64,000 nucleotides of DNA from Altererythrobacter lutimaris (lineage in GTDB: Bacteria > Pseudomonadota > Alphaproteobacteria > Sphingomonadales > Sphingomonadaceae). The DNA lies in the NCBI RefSeq assembly GCF_013371495.1, contig NZ_JABWTA010000001.1:1-64000 (forward strand). The letters run 5' to 3'. The notes below the pieces were generated by a model, which saw only the letters and a list, made by a program, of their open reading frames with translations, was not told the DNA's origin and did no database searches. Below, piece by piece: positions 10,180-18,993 of the stretch. The position numbers and the translations under genes were made by a program. Every line of letters begins with the position of its first letter. Position 1 is the stretch's first letter.

Positions 10180-11336
10180 GATCATCCACTTTCCTGATTG
10201 CGGCTGGCGTGACAGTCGCCTTGGCTTTGCTCGGTTCTTGCAGCGATGATGCGGGGCAAGGACCTGAGCTTGCCGCATCAACAACGCCTGTGTTCCATGC
10301 AGAAGGTATGCCTGAGCGGCTGAGCGAATGGAATTTGGTGCGTATTGAAGAAGGCGAGCTTGCGCTCAATGACCGCGTTACGCCCTACGATCTCAACTCG
10401 GCGCTCTTCACGGATTACGCGCATAAACTGCGCACTGTGTGGCTGCCAGAAGACCGGGCGGCAAAATATGATGTACAGAACGTGTTCGACTTTCCCGTTG
10501 GCACTGTCATTTCCAAGACGTTTTACTACCCCAGGGCCGAAGGGGCAGCATTGTCGCTACAACAGGATCAAACTGCGCAACGGCTGACTGCGGGCTTTGC
10601 AATGGCAGATGTCCAGCTGATTGAGACCCGCCTGCTCGTCCATCGAGAGGAGGGGTGGGTTGCGCTTCCCTATGTCTGGAATGCCGATCAGAGCGATGCA
10701 GTCCTCAAACGTACCGGAGACGCTCAGCGACTGTCGCTCGTCAATGCTGGAGGTGAGGCCGAAGACTTCACTTACATCGTGCCCAATGCAAACCAATGTG
10801 CCGGCTGCCACGCCACCAATGCAACAACCCGTGCGATTGAGCCTATTGGTCCAAAAGCGCGCCATCTAAACAAGACTTTTGCCTACTCGGATGGAGAGCT
10901 GAACCAGCTTTCTGCGTGGACACAGGCTGGCTTGCTGAGCGGTCTCGATGCGCCTGACACGGCGCCACGAAACGCTGTTTGGGATGATGCGACAGCATCG
11001 CTGGAAGCGCGCGCTCGGGCCTATCTCGATATCAATTGCGCGCATTGTCATAACCGTGTGGGGCCCGCCGATACGTCAGGCCTTCTGCTTGAACATGATG
11101 CGCCGATTGGACCCTCGCTCGGCCTTTGCAAGCCGCCGATTGCAGCCGGAAAGGGCACAGGTGGCCGGGTGTTTGGTATAGTGCCCGGAATGCCTGATCA
11201 GTCGATTTTCACCTATCGCATGACCTCTACCGATCCGTCGATCATGATGCCGGAACTGGGCCGCTCCATTGCGCATGATGAAGGCGCGGAGTTGATCGCT
11301 GACTGGATCGCGCAGATGGGCGGCGACTGCAGTTGA
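10176..11336 (+). CDS. Diheme c-type cytochrome lipoprotein (SO2930/HNE_0200-like family)
   Basis: A 386-residue protein beginning at the ATG that overlaps the previous stop (ATGA). It has a lipoprotein signal (lipobox LLGSC, Cys22) and two covalent heme sites, C208-A-G-C-H212 and C288-A-H-C-H292. The layout, a roughly 190-residue N-terminal part of unknown fold followed by a diheme domain, matches the conserved SO2930-type diheme family. It would be tethered in the periplasm and transfer electrons. Together with the beta-helix lipoprotein it forms a two-gene operon. As a periplasmic electron carrier next to a periplasmic molybdenum hydroxylase (divergent at 6006-8752) it could be that enzyme's electron acceptor, but this is only inferred from position. 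Confidence 0.83.
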   Translation: MRSSTFLIAAGVTVALALLGSCSDDAGQGPELAASTTPVFHAEGMPERLSEWNLVRIEEGELALNDRVTPYDLNSALFTDYAHKLRTVWLPEDRAAKYDVQNVFDFPVGTVISKTFYYPRAEGAALSLQQDQTAQRLTAGFAMADVQLIETRLLVHREEGWVALPYVWNADQSDAVLKRTGDAQRLSLVNAGGEAEDFTYIVPNANQCAGCHATNATTRAIEPIGPKARHLNKTFAYSDGELNQLSAWTQAGLLSGLDAPDTAPRNAVWDDATASLEARARAYLDINCAHCHNRVGPADTSGLLLEHDAPIGPSLGLCKPPIAAGKGTGGRVFGIVPGMPDQSIFTYRMTSTDPSIMMPELGRSIAHDEGAELIADWIAQMGGDCS

Positions 11337-11662
11337 TTGGGCTGATCAAGCCGAAAGCGAATCACCGCAAATGAAGGCGGCTGGTCCGCCGCCAGGTCGA
11401 GCGGTCGGTAACACTTGCGCAAAAATTAATTTTCGCTCCGGCCCCGCATTTTGAGCGCGTTTACTTCGCGTTAGGGATTGTTAAGCCGAGTAGGCGCGGC
11501 ATTGCGGAAAAATTGCACAAAACCGCCAATTCCCGCCACATAGCTGAGATTCTTACTAAATTAACTATTCTGCTGAACCTCGTTTGAGGAGGAGCGCGGG
11601 TAGAACACGTCCCATGAGATCGAAGGCCAACAGGCTTTCAACGATGATTTGGGAATGATGTT
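11337..11662. other. Intergenic region upstream of the INPF-repeat protease
   Basis: 326 bp without a credible gene. It contains the inverted repeat GGCGGC-TGGTCC-GCCGCC near 11374-11391, which could end transcription of the cytochrome gene but lacks a T-run. The rest is AT-richer sequence expected to hold the promoter of the protease gene. A purine-rich GAGGAGGAG stretch occurs near 11585-11595 but is too far from the start to be its ribosome-binding site. Confidence 0.4.
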
Positions 11663-14600
11663 ATGAAGACGCACTTGGCAATCCGGACTGCTGCACTGGC
11701 AATCGCTGTTTCGACCAGCGGTGCTGCCTATGCGCAGGAAGATACGAGCGTGAATGCTGTGAATGCTCCGGCCTTGCACGAAGTTGAAGTAGTTGTAGCG
11801 GCCCCGGCCGATCAACCAGCGGAAACCGGCGTTCTGGGCACTTCATTCACTCTTGACGCGCCGGCACAGGTCGACCCGCTGAAGGTTCTGGGTTCCAAAG
11901 AAGCGCAGGACTTGGCTGCGGGCGGCATTTCTACGTCAGGCGTTGTTACCACGCGTGAAGTCGACCTACGTTATGGCCACATCAATCCATTCTATCGCGA
12001 CATCAATGCGTTCTGGGGTCACATCAACCCCTTCTACGGTCACATCAATCCGTTCTATGGGCACATCAATCCGTTCTACCGCGATATCAATCCGTTCTAC
12101 GGAGACATCATCGCGTTCTGGGGCCACATCAACCCATTCTATCGCGACATCATTGCCTTTGATTCAGCGCGTCTGACGCAACTGGGTGATTTCTGGCACA
12201 CGACTGCCGATCAAGTGACAGCTGCTGACACTGTCTGGTCCCAATTGCGTTACTCAAGCAATGGCAGCTCGTACAATCTTGTCTATGATGGCACGCCCAA
12301 CAAGGTCCTGAATGAGCTGGAAAAGCTCATTGCGCTGGCAGAGACCCAATTTGGCGCGGCTTATGAGAAAGAAACTGGCAAGTCTTTCCGCGGTGATTTC
12401 GTCGTAGAATTCTTCGCACGTCACGGCGTCAATCTGAACGACAAGGTTTCGCTTGCCGGCATGACTGACGCTGATCGTGCGGCTCTGTTCCTCGATTGGC
12501 ATGACAGCCTGATGCAATATTCCGGTATCGACCAGGTCGATCACTGGATGTCAGCTGTGAACTGGACGCCTGCAGTCACGCATATCCAGAATGCTGCTGG
12601 CCAAACAATCGTTGGCATCATCGACTCTGATCTGGGTGATGTGAATGCGAACGTAGTCTATAATGGCCGTAATGGAGCCAACCTCGACGGTCATGGCGCG
12701 GGCGTAATCAGCCTGATCAATGCGCCGCATGATGGCGAAGGTGTAATGGGTATTGCTCCCAATGCGCTCGTCACAGCTTACAACCCGTTTGCTGCCGATG
12801 GCACTGCAAGCTGGGACGACGTTGCGGCCGGCATCATTGCGCTGGAATCTTACGGAAATACTGAGTTGGGCGCAGTTGTTGGCCAGTATAACCGGGCAAG
12901 CGTGATTAACATGTCGCTCGGCGAGGCTGGCTGGGTTGCCTCACAAGGTCTCGCTGACGTTCTCGCGCGCCCGGAGATCCGCAACTTTGCAGGCGACACT
13001 GTTTATGTGATCGCCGCTGGTAATGACGGTATTGCTCAGGCGACCGATATTGACTGGGCTTATCGCACAGATTCAAGCGGACAGCGCGTAAGCGCAAACT
13101 CGGTCATCTTCGTTGGTTCGATCGATCCGACTGGTGAGATTTCAAGCTTCTCGAACACACCGGGTAGCGCATGTTTGCTCGACAATGGCGTATGCCGCTC
13201 TGGCAACGAACTAATGAACCACTTCATCGTGGCACCTGGTGAGTTGTTGCTGGTGTCTGATGGACAGGGCGGTGTCGTTCGCCGTTCGGGTACATCGTTT
13301 GCTGCTCCGCTGGTGTCAGGTGCTATCTCGCTGATGCATGACTTCTGGCCGTGGCTGGAGCATCATCCGGAAGAGACAGCGGAGATCATTTTCCGGTCGG
13401 CTCGCGATCTTGGTGCGCCTGGCGTTGATCCGGTTTATGGCTGGGGTCTGCTGGATGTCACGGCGGCGCAATCGCCGCTCGACTTTAACAACCTCTACAT
13501 CAGGCTCCACGAGCGTTCGACCTCTGGCACGCACAGTGTTCAGACGGTCTCGGCCAGCACCCTGATCGCTGGCGGTGTCCAGAGTTGGTGGGACGCAAAT
13601 GATGTCTTCTTCACCATGTACGAAGACATTGGCGACACATGGCGCGATTTCCAGGTCCCGATGTCTGAAGCCATGTACGGAACGCGCAACGGTGCTTTGG
13701 GCGAGATGCTTTACATGCAGGACTTCATCTCTGCACGTTTCTCGCAATGGCTGAATTCTGGCGGCACTGACGGCAACGGCGATGGCGTTGCAGGCATCAC
13801 GCAGCTTAGCTCGGATAACCGTGAAGTTTCAGGCGGTTGGGGGCTGCGCTACGACGCAGTCATGCCGCGCTTCACGGAAGACGGTCAGATCGACATGGTC
13901 CACACCGCAGCAACGCTGCAGGACCCAAGCGGCAAGCTCTCGCTGACGCTGGGTCATGGTCAGGGCGCGATGGCTTTGGCTGGCGGCGAGGGCTTCGGTC
14001 TCATTCACGATTATGACCGCTACACCGGCGGTGTGAACCCGGTCCTGGGATTCGCTTCGGGCGAAACTTTCATGGCGGCGAGCTATAAGCTGGGTAAGAG
14101 CACGGAAGTCAGCTTCGGCTATTCCGAGAACCGCCAGACTGCGAATGAAGTACCTGGCATCAGCGAGGCTCAGCGTTTCGCGCTGGATGAGCTTAACCCA
14201 CATGCCGCTTCCGCGATGACATTGTCGCTTGAGCACAAGCTTACGCCGCGCGTTTCGCTGAACGGTCAGTGGACCCGCCTGCGCGAGGACGAAGCGCTGC
14301 TGGGTGTGCAGTCCACGCTGCCGGGCGGTCTTGATCAAGGCACGGTAACTAACGCGGTTACAGTATCGGCCCACGTCGATCTCGGCAGTGGTCTCGCGCT
14401 TGATCTGTCGACGACCGGTGCGCGGACCGATGCGAGCAATGGTCAGGTCTTTGCCACTTCACAAGGCGTTCTCTCGACTGCGGGTCAGTTCGCAGTGAGC
14501 AAGCGCGGCGTCTTGAACTCGTCCGACAAATTGCGCGTTTCGATCGCTCAGCCTTTGAGCGTGGAAGCGGGCGATATCGAGTTCACATCAGTCGAAGTGA

Positions 14601-14803
14601 TTGACCGTGTAACGGGTGAAACGGGCGCTGTTACGCAGAGCTTTGACATCGGCACCAAGCGCCGCATTTCCGGCGAGGTCCTTTACGGAACGCAGATCGG
14701 TCAACGTACGCAGCTCGGGATCTTCGGAAACTATCTCACTGAGGGCAATCCAGGTGAGGAAGAGGCCTTTGTTGTAGGCGCGAATATCGGCTTCCGCTTC
14801 TAA
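11663..14803 (+). CDS. Subtilisin-family (S8) autotransporter protease with nine INPF-type heptapeptide repeats
   Basis: A 1046-residue secreted protease. Parts in order: signal peptide cleaved after AYA (about residue 25); a low-complexity linker; nine tandem seven-residue repeats [YW][GR][HD]I[NI][PA]F at 104-166; an S8 peptidase domain with the catalytic triad Asp321 (GIIDSD), His344 (DGHGAG) and Ser545 (GTSFAAP); then a region of roughly 300 residues of alternating beta pattern ending NIGFRF. The terminal Phe and the repeated aromatic strands suit an outer-membrane autotransporter barrel (type V secretion), so the protease domain would be presented at the cell surface or released. Most subtilase autotransporters lack the repeat block, whose function is unknown to me. 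There is no accessory gene beside it; the next gene is a c-di-GMP protein 88 bp downstream. Confidence 0.87.
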   Translation: MKTHLAIRTAALAIAVSTSGAAYAQEDTSVNAVNAPALHEVEVVVAAPADQPAETGVLGTSFTLDAPAQVDPLKVLGSKEAQDLAAGGISTSGVVTTREVDLRYGHINPFYRDINAFWGHINPFYGHINPFYGHINPFYRDINPFYGDIIAFWGHINPFYRDIIAFDSARLTQLGDFWHTTADQVTAADTVWSQLRYSSNGSSYNLVYDGTPNKVLNELEKLIALAETQFGAAYEKETGKSFRGDFVVEFFARHGVNLNDKVSLAGMTDADRAALFLDWHDSLMQYSGIDQVDHWMSAVNWTPAVTHIQNAAGQTIVGIIDSDLGDVNANVVYNGRNGANLDGHGAGVISLINAPHDGEGVMGIAPNALVTAYNPFAADGTASWDDVAAGIIALESYGNTELGAVVGQYNRASVINMSLGEAGWVASQGLADVLARPEIRNFAGDTVYVIAAGNDGIAQATDIDWAYRTDSSGQRVSANSVIFVGSIDPTGEISSFSNTPGSACLLDNGVCRSGNELMNHFIVAPGELLLVSDGQGGVVRRSGTSFAAPLVSGAISLMHDFWPWLEHHPEETAEIIFRSARDLGAPGVDPVYGWGLLDVTAAQSPLDFNNLYIRLHERSTSGTHSVQTVSASTLIAGGVQSWWDANDVFFTMYEDIGDTWRDFQVPMSEAMYGTRNGALGEMLYMQDFISARFSQWLNSGGTDGNGDGVAGITQLSSDNREVSGGWGLRYDAVMPRFTEDGQIDMVHTAATLQDPSGKLSLTLGHGQGAMALAGGEGFGLIHDYDRYTGGVNPVLGFASGETFMAASYKLGKSTEVSFGYSENRQTANEVPGISEAQRFALDELNPHAASAMTLSLEHKLTPRVSLNGQWTRLREDEALLGVQSTLPGGLDQGTVTNAVTVSAHVDLGSGLALDLSTTGARTDASNGQVFATSQGVLSTAGQFAVSKRGVLNSSDKLRVSIAQPLSVEAGDIEFTSVEVIDRVTGETGAVTQSFDIGTKRRISGEVLYGTQIGQRTQLGIFGNYLTEGNPGEEEAFVVGANIGFRF
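11972..12160 (+). repeat. Nine 21-bp coding repeats (heptapeptide YGHINPF and variants)
   Basis: Nine consecutive in-frame 21-bp units encode YGHINPF, YRDINAF, WGHINPF, YGHINPF, YGHINPF, YRDINPF, YGDIIAF, WGHINPF and YRDIIAF. Position 1 is always aromatic, position 4 always Ile and position 7 always Phe. Positions 2-3 alternate between GH, RD and GD. Synonymous sites differ between units (Pro as CCA, CCC or CCG; Gly as GGC, GGT, GGG or GGA), which indicates old repeats held by selection on the protein rather than a recent slippage expansion. Confidence 0.95.
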
Positions 14804-14891
14804 CGAGCGCTGAGCAAGAAATTCTCGCGAAATAAACAGGCTTTTAAGAGGTAGGACCTAACGAAGGTCCATTGCAGGGGGTAAGGTCTTC

Positions 14892-17477
14892 GTGAAGCGT
14901 AGCGCTCGATCATTGATAATTGGCATGTCGGCATGGATTGCAATTGCGTCCATGCCTGGCATGGCGATTGCTCAAGGCGAGCAGTTTGAAGCCGAAATCG
15001 CTAAGGCCAAGACCGCCATGATGGCCGATTCCGCCGCAGCGCTTAGACACGCGCGCGCAGCAGCGGAACATGTCGATGGCGAAGATGCAGCAGCGCAAGA
15101 AGCGCATCTCACAGCCAGTTGGTTGGAAGCTGAAGCGCTGCTGCGTTTGAACCGCGCTGACGAGGCCGCAGAAATTGCTAGTGCTGCACTCGCAGAAGCA
15201 GAGCGAACCATTCCAAACAGCAAGCTCTATGCCGATTTGCTGCGGTCATACGGTTCCATTTCTGCGACATCGAGCGACTATGGTGCGGCACTTCCGGCGT
15301 TTCTGAAAGCGCATGAGCGGTACACTGCGTTGGGTGAAAAGCGCAGCGCCGCACTTGCATTGCAGAACATCGGATCGCTTTATTCTGACGCGCGCGACTA
15401 TGAGCGGGTGCTGCGCTATTATCGCGAAGCAAATGCCATTTATCCAGACGATCCCGCGCTTTCACTTTCGGCACACAACAACAAAGGCAATGCACTGCGC
15501 GATCTCGGGCGCCTTGAGGAAGCAGAAGCGGCTTTCCGTAATGCCCTGAGAGATGCAGAGCGGATGGGAAGCCCGCTGCTGGAAGCGCGGATCTACAACA
15601 ACATCGCTTCAACCCAGCTGCTTCGCGGTCGCCTTTCAGCAGCCGACGAAAGCGCGCTGGAAGGTTTGGCTCTGGCCCGGGACGGAGCTCAGGAGTGGGC
15701 ACCATTCCTCTATGGCGTTCGCGCTCAAGTTGCCTTCGAGCGCGGCAATCTTGCGCAGGCCGAAGCGTTTCTCAAACGTACATTCGATGGTCAGGACTTG
15801 GCTTCGACTTCACCATTTTTCCGCGACTTTCATGAGACTGCGTACAAAGTCTATCGCGGTCTCGGCAACTATCGTCTTGCAGCCGATCACCTTGAGGCAT
15901 TTGGAAGGTTGGACAGTCAGGCTCGTGATCTGAGTGCGAAGGCAAACAACGCGATCCTCGCTGCACGTTTCGATGCAGCTGAACGCGAAGAGCGCATCGC
16001 GCGTCTATCGGCTGAGAAGCAGGCGAAGGATGTTGAGCTGGAAGCGCAGCAGAGCCGCGTCATCCTTTTGACGCTTGGTATCTTATTTGCGATCATGGCA
16101 GTTGCCGGCGCGCTCCTTATACTGCGGAACGTTAGTCGCAGCCGCGCTGCGATTGAAGAGGCGAACCAGAAACTCACTTATGTGACGCAGCATGACAGTC
16201 TGACCAAGCTCTTCTCACGCGATCACTTCAGTGAACTGCTGGATGCGCAGCTTGCCAGTCGCGCTGCTGGGGGTGCGGCAAGCGTACTGATGCTGATCGA
16301 CTTGGATCGCTTCAAGCAAGTGAACGATGTGTACGGCCACGGCGCTGGCGATCAATTGCTCGCGCAACTGGGCGAACGGTTTGGCAGTGTCGTAGGAGAA
16401 GGCGGCGTGATGGGCCGGCTGGGCGGCGATGAATTTGCTATCATCCTGACCGATATCGACAATTCGGCGGAAGCGACGCCAATCGCGCACGAAATCATCG
16501 CTCGGGTCAGCGAGCCATTTGAAATCGACGGCTATGAAATGAACGTCGGTGCCTCGATCGGTATCGCAGTGATCGGCGAAGATGCGGACACCAATAGCGG
16601 CATGATGACTGATGCCGACCTTGCACTTTACGAAGCGAAGGCGCGAGGCCGTGGTACCGCAGTCGTCTACACATCGCACATGCGGATGAGGCTCGAAGAG
16701 AAGGCCGAATTGGAAAGCGATCTGGCAGACGCTCTGAAGAATGGCGAAATGTCCATTCACTATCAGCCGATTATCCGCGGCGAAGGGCGCGAAGTACAGT
16801 TTTACGAAGCGCTTATGCGCTGGACGCACCCGAAGCGGGGCAACATTCCGCCGGATGTTTTCATCCCGATCGCTGAAGAATCGCTGCTCATTGAGAGCCT
16901 TGGCGCGTGGATGTTGCGCAGCGCTTGCAAGGAAGCGGCGACATGGCCGGAGCATGTCAAACTCAACGTCAACATTTCAGCCTTGCAACTCTCCACCAAT
17001 GCCTTTCTTGGCACGGTCGTTGAAGCGCTGGCTTCAAGTGGCCTTTCAGCAGATCGCCTCGTGCTGGAAGTCACAGAGACAATGCTGCTTGAAATGGATG
17101 AGGAGCTCGATGCGCTGCTTGCGAGCTTGAACCAGCTTGGCGTGCGGTTCGCGCTTGATGATTTCGGACGCGGCTATTCCTCGCTTGGTTATATCGAGAA
17201 GATCCGCTTCTCCATGATCAAGATCGACCGCAGCTTTGTCCAGCAGGCTGCCTTGGGCTCGCGTCGCAGCGAAGCGATCGTATCGGCCATCGTCTCGCTG
17301 GCTGGCTCGCTCGATATCGATGTGACAGCTGAAGGCATTGAAGCGGAAGACCAATTGGAAGTCTTGCAGCAGCTCGGTTGCGCATGTTTCCAGGGCTATC
17401 ATATCGGCCGCCCGGAACCGCGTGATAGCGCTGCGAAAGAAGAAGCGGTGCAAGCAACTGACTTGCGTGTCGCCTGA
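14892..17477 (+). CDS. TPR-containing membrane GGDEF-EAL protein (c-di-GMP cyclase/phosphodiesterase)
   Basis: An 861-residue protein starting at GTG, with AGGGGG about 10 bp upstream. A signal peptide (cleavage near AIA-Q, residue 27) is followed by a periplasmic TPR-like helical region to about 380, a single membrane helix at about 390-412, a GGDEF domain with intact GGDEF at 511-515, and an EAL domain with E639-A-L641 and the later metal and substrate motifs NVNISALQ, EVTETM, DDFGRGYSS and AEGIE. Both active sites look intact, so it could make and degrade c-di-GMP. The inhibitory I-site RxxD before GGDEF is absent (GEGG there). The periplasmic TPR region probably senses a protein or ligand and controls the cytoplasmic output. 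It is followed by convergent sbtB. Confidence 0.9.
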   Translation: MKRSARSLIIGMSAWIAIASMPGMAIAQGEQFEAEIAKAKTAMMADSAAALRHARAAAEHVDGEDAAAQEAHLTASWLEAEALLRLNRADEAAEIASAALAEAERTIPNSKLYADLLRSYGSISATSSDYGAALPAFLKAHERYTALGEKRSAALALQNIGSLYSDARDYERVLRYYREANAIYPDDPALSLSAHNNKGNALRDLGRLEEAEAAFRNALRDAERMGSPLLEARIYNNIASTQLLRGRLSAADESALEGLALARDGAQEWAPFLYGVRAQVAFERGNLAQAEAFLKRTFDGQDLASTSPFFRDFHETAYKVYRGLGNYRLAADHLEAFGRLDSQARDLSAKANNAILAARFDAAEREERIARLSAEKQAKDVELEAQQSRVILLTLGILFAIMAVAGALLILRNVSRSRAAIEEANQKLTYVTQHDSLTKLFSRDHFSELLDAQLASRAAGGAASVLMLIDLDRFKQVNDVYGHGAGDQLLAQLGERFGSVVGEGGVMGRLGGDEFAIILTDIDNSAEATPIAHEIIARVSEPFEIDGYEMNVGASIGIAVIGEDADTNSGMMTDADLALYEAKARGRGTAVVYTSHMRMRLEEKAELESDLADALKNGEMSIHYQPIIRGEGREVQFYEALMRWTHPKRGNIPPDVFIPIAEESLLIESLGAWMLRSACKEAATWPEHVKLNVNISALQLSTNAFLGTVVEALASSGLSADRLVLEVTETMLLEMDEELDALLASLNQLGVRFALDDFGRGYSSLGYIEKIRFSMIKIDRSFVQQAALGSRRSEAIVSAIVSLAGSLDIDVTAEGIEAEDQLEVLQQLGCACFQGYHIGRPEPRDSAAKEEAVQATDLRVA

Positions 17478-17507
17478 GGCGCTTAGTTCGCAGCGCGCGA
17501 ACCGTCC

Positions 17508-17822
17508 TTAGAACAGCTCCGGTCGCAGCACCTCAACCGGTGAAATTGTGATAATCCCTGAGTAATCCTTGAAGTAGGTGTCCGCGATCTGCTGCGCGAT
17601 CTCGCGAGCATGTTCGCCATCACTCATCACGAATTCGATCCGCACTATGTCGAAATCGCGCACAATAGACGGGCGCTCATGCGTGCGGATTAAGTTATGC
17701 CCTTTGCCGCTGCCTTCAACCACGGTGTAGCCGCTAGCGCCTGTTTCATCGAGCAGCTTGAAGATCTTCGCTTGAAGCAGCCGTTCGGCAATGATTGTGA
17801 CTGTTGTCGCTGGTTTTGCCAT
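17508..17822 (-). CDS. PII-like regulator of bicarbonate uptake (SbtB-like)
   Basis: A 104-residue ferredoxin-fold PII-like protein (TVTIIAERLLQAKIFKLLDETGASGYTVVEGSGKG). It resembles SbtB, which binds adenine nucleotides and closes the SbtA bicarbonate transporter in cyanobacteria. It lies 43 bp downstream of the SbtA-like permease gene on the same strand, the usual sbtA-sbtB order, and this context is the main argument against a GlnB/GlnK role. The canonical GlnB uridylylation-loop tyrosine motif and the C-terminal CGPxGC redox motif of some SbtB proteins are not seen. Cytoplasmic, presumably a trimer. Confidence 0.8.
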   Translation of the reverse strand: MAKPATTVTIIAERLLQAKIFKLLDETGASGYTVVEGSGKGHNLIRTHERPSIVRDFDIVRIEFVMSDGEHAREIAQQIADTYFKDYSGIITISPVEVLRPELF

Positions 17823-17865
17823 TGTCCTTAGTCCTTCTTCGCAATCAAACTTACTAGCGGAGCCG

Positions 17866-18873
17866 TCACAGCCCGAATACTACTTCGGCGAGAGCGACAA
17901 ACAGCGGCACGCACACTGCGATTGCGATGGGCGTACCGACACTCGTCGAAGCGCCGATGAAGCTCGATGGGTTGGCCCCGGGAATGCCCGCGCGCAAGGT
18001 TGGCGGTCCTGAGATGTCCGAGTTTGAAGCTGCGATAATCGCAAGGATGATCACTCCGCCGGGACTGAAGCCAACCAGCACATGCGCGATGTAGCCCAAA
18101 CCAAAGCCGATCAGGCCATGCGTAATAGGGGCGATGACCGCATAGGCCGCATACCAGTGCGCGACGCGCCGTAGCTCTGAAAGACGGGCCCAGGCTTCCA
18201 TGCCCATGACTAGCATCAGCACGGACAGAAAGCCGCGAAACAGCAGGTCGTAGAAGCCTTCATGAACCTCGCGAGGCTCTGCGATGAATCCGATGGCGAG
18301 GCCAAGCAGCAGCGCTGACAGAGCTGAACTGCGCAGCGAGTCCTTGATGATTTCGCCAATTGCTACACGCTTTGCTTTCTCGCCCGATTGTTTGGCCTTC
18401 GCGAGACTTGCGAGGACGATTGCGAGGATCAATGCCGGGATATCCATGAACGGATAAAGAGCGGGCGCCCATGCTTCGAACGGGATTTCCTTCTCTTCCA
18501 GAACCACCATCGCAACCGCCAGAGTCGATGCGCTGACTGCGCCGAACAGGCCAGCCGTCGCGTAGGCATCGTCCTTGCTGACGCCCGGCAGTCGCCCGAG
18601 TGTCTGCGCGCCCAGCAAGACCGCTATCACGCCGATGAGGGCTGCAAACAATGCGGGGAGGGCCAGCTCCGTCGGATCAGCCTCTCTGATTTCCATTCCG
18701 CCATGAAGGCCAATGCTCATCAGCAGAACGAAGATGATAAAGCGGTATACCGCATCCGGAATGGCAAGCTTGCTGCCAGTTGCAGCGAGCACCATCCCTC
18801 CGATCAGGAATGCGAGCGTGGGTGATTGCAACTGCGAGACAAAGCTCGAAGCGAAATTGGCGAGAAGGTCCAT
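17866..18873 (-). CDS. Sodium-dependent bicarbonate transport family permease (SbtA-like)
   Basis: A 335-residue membrane protein with about ten hydrophobic segments, matching the SbtA/Sbt_1 family in length and composition (LAFLIGGMVLAATGSKLAIPD at the first segments, LFGAVSASTLAVAMVVLE and GIPGANPSSFIGASTSVGTP later). SbtA of cyanobacteria is a high-affinity Na+/HCO3- symporter. The paired PII-like gene downstream supports the assignment. In a heterotroph it may feed anaplerotic carboxylases or pH homeostasis; that role is inferred. An NhaR-like LysR gene lies 120 bp upstream in the same direction. Confidence 0.85.
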   Translation of the reverse strand: MDLLANFASSFVSQLQSPTLAFLIGGMVLAATGSKLAIPDAVYRFIIFVLLMSIGLHGGMEIREADPTELALPALFAALIGVIAVLLGAQTLGRLPGVSKDDAYATAGLFGAVSASTLAVAMVVLEEKEIPFEAWAPALYPFMDIPALILAIVLASLAKAKQSGEKAKRVAIGEIIKDSLRSSALSALLLGLAIGFIAEPREVHEGFYDLLFRGFLSVLMLVMGMEAWARLSELRRVAHWYAAYAVIAPITHGLIGFGLGYIAHVLVGFSPGGVIILAIIAASNSDISGPPTLRAGIPGANPSSFIGASTSVGTPIAIAVCVPLFVALAEVVFGL

Positions 18874-18993
18874 GAGGGTGATGGCTCCGCGAAATCAGTG
18901 GTTCGCCGGGCCAATTAGGAGCATCATTCAATTCGGTAAAATATAATGTTTCGAATGAAATGTTCTTTGGAATCGAATGATTGAAGTGATTAC

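Noticed and set aside
11972..12160. Repeat block considered as CRISPR-like or slippage microsatellite
   Set aside because: Units are 21 bp with no spacers, stay in frame, and differ mostly at synonymous positions; it is a protein repeat.
14804..14891. Hairpin before the GGDEF-EAL gene considered as a c-di-GMP riboswitch
   Set aside because: There is a 6-bp stem (GGACCT/AGGTCC), but none of the conserved GEMM core or tetraloop-receptor sequences.
17478..17507. Hairpin GTTCGC-AGCGC-GCGAAC between convergent genes as a bidirectional terminator
   Set aside because: Only a 6-bp stem and no T-run on either side.
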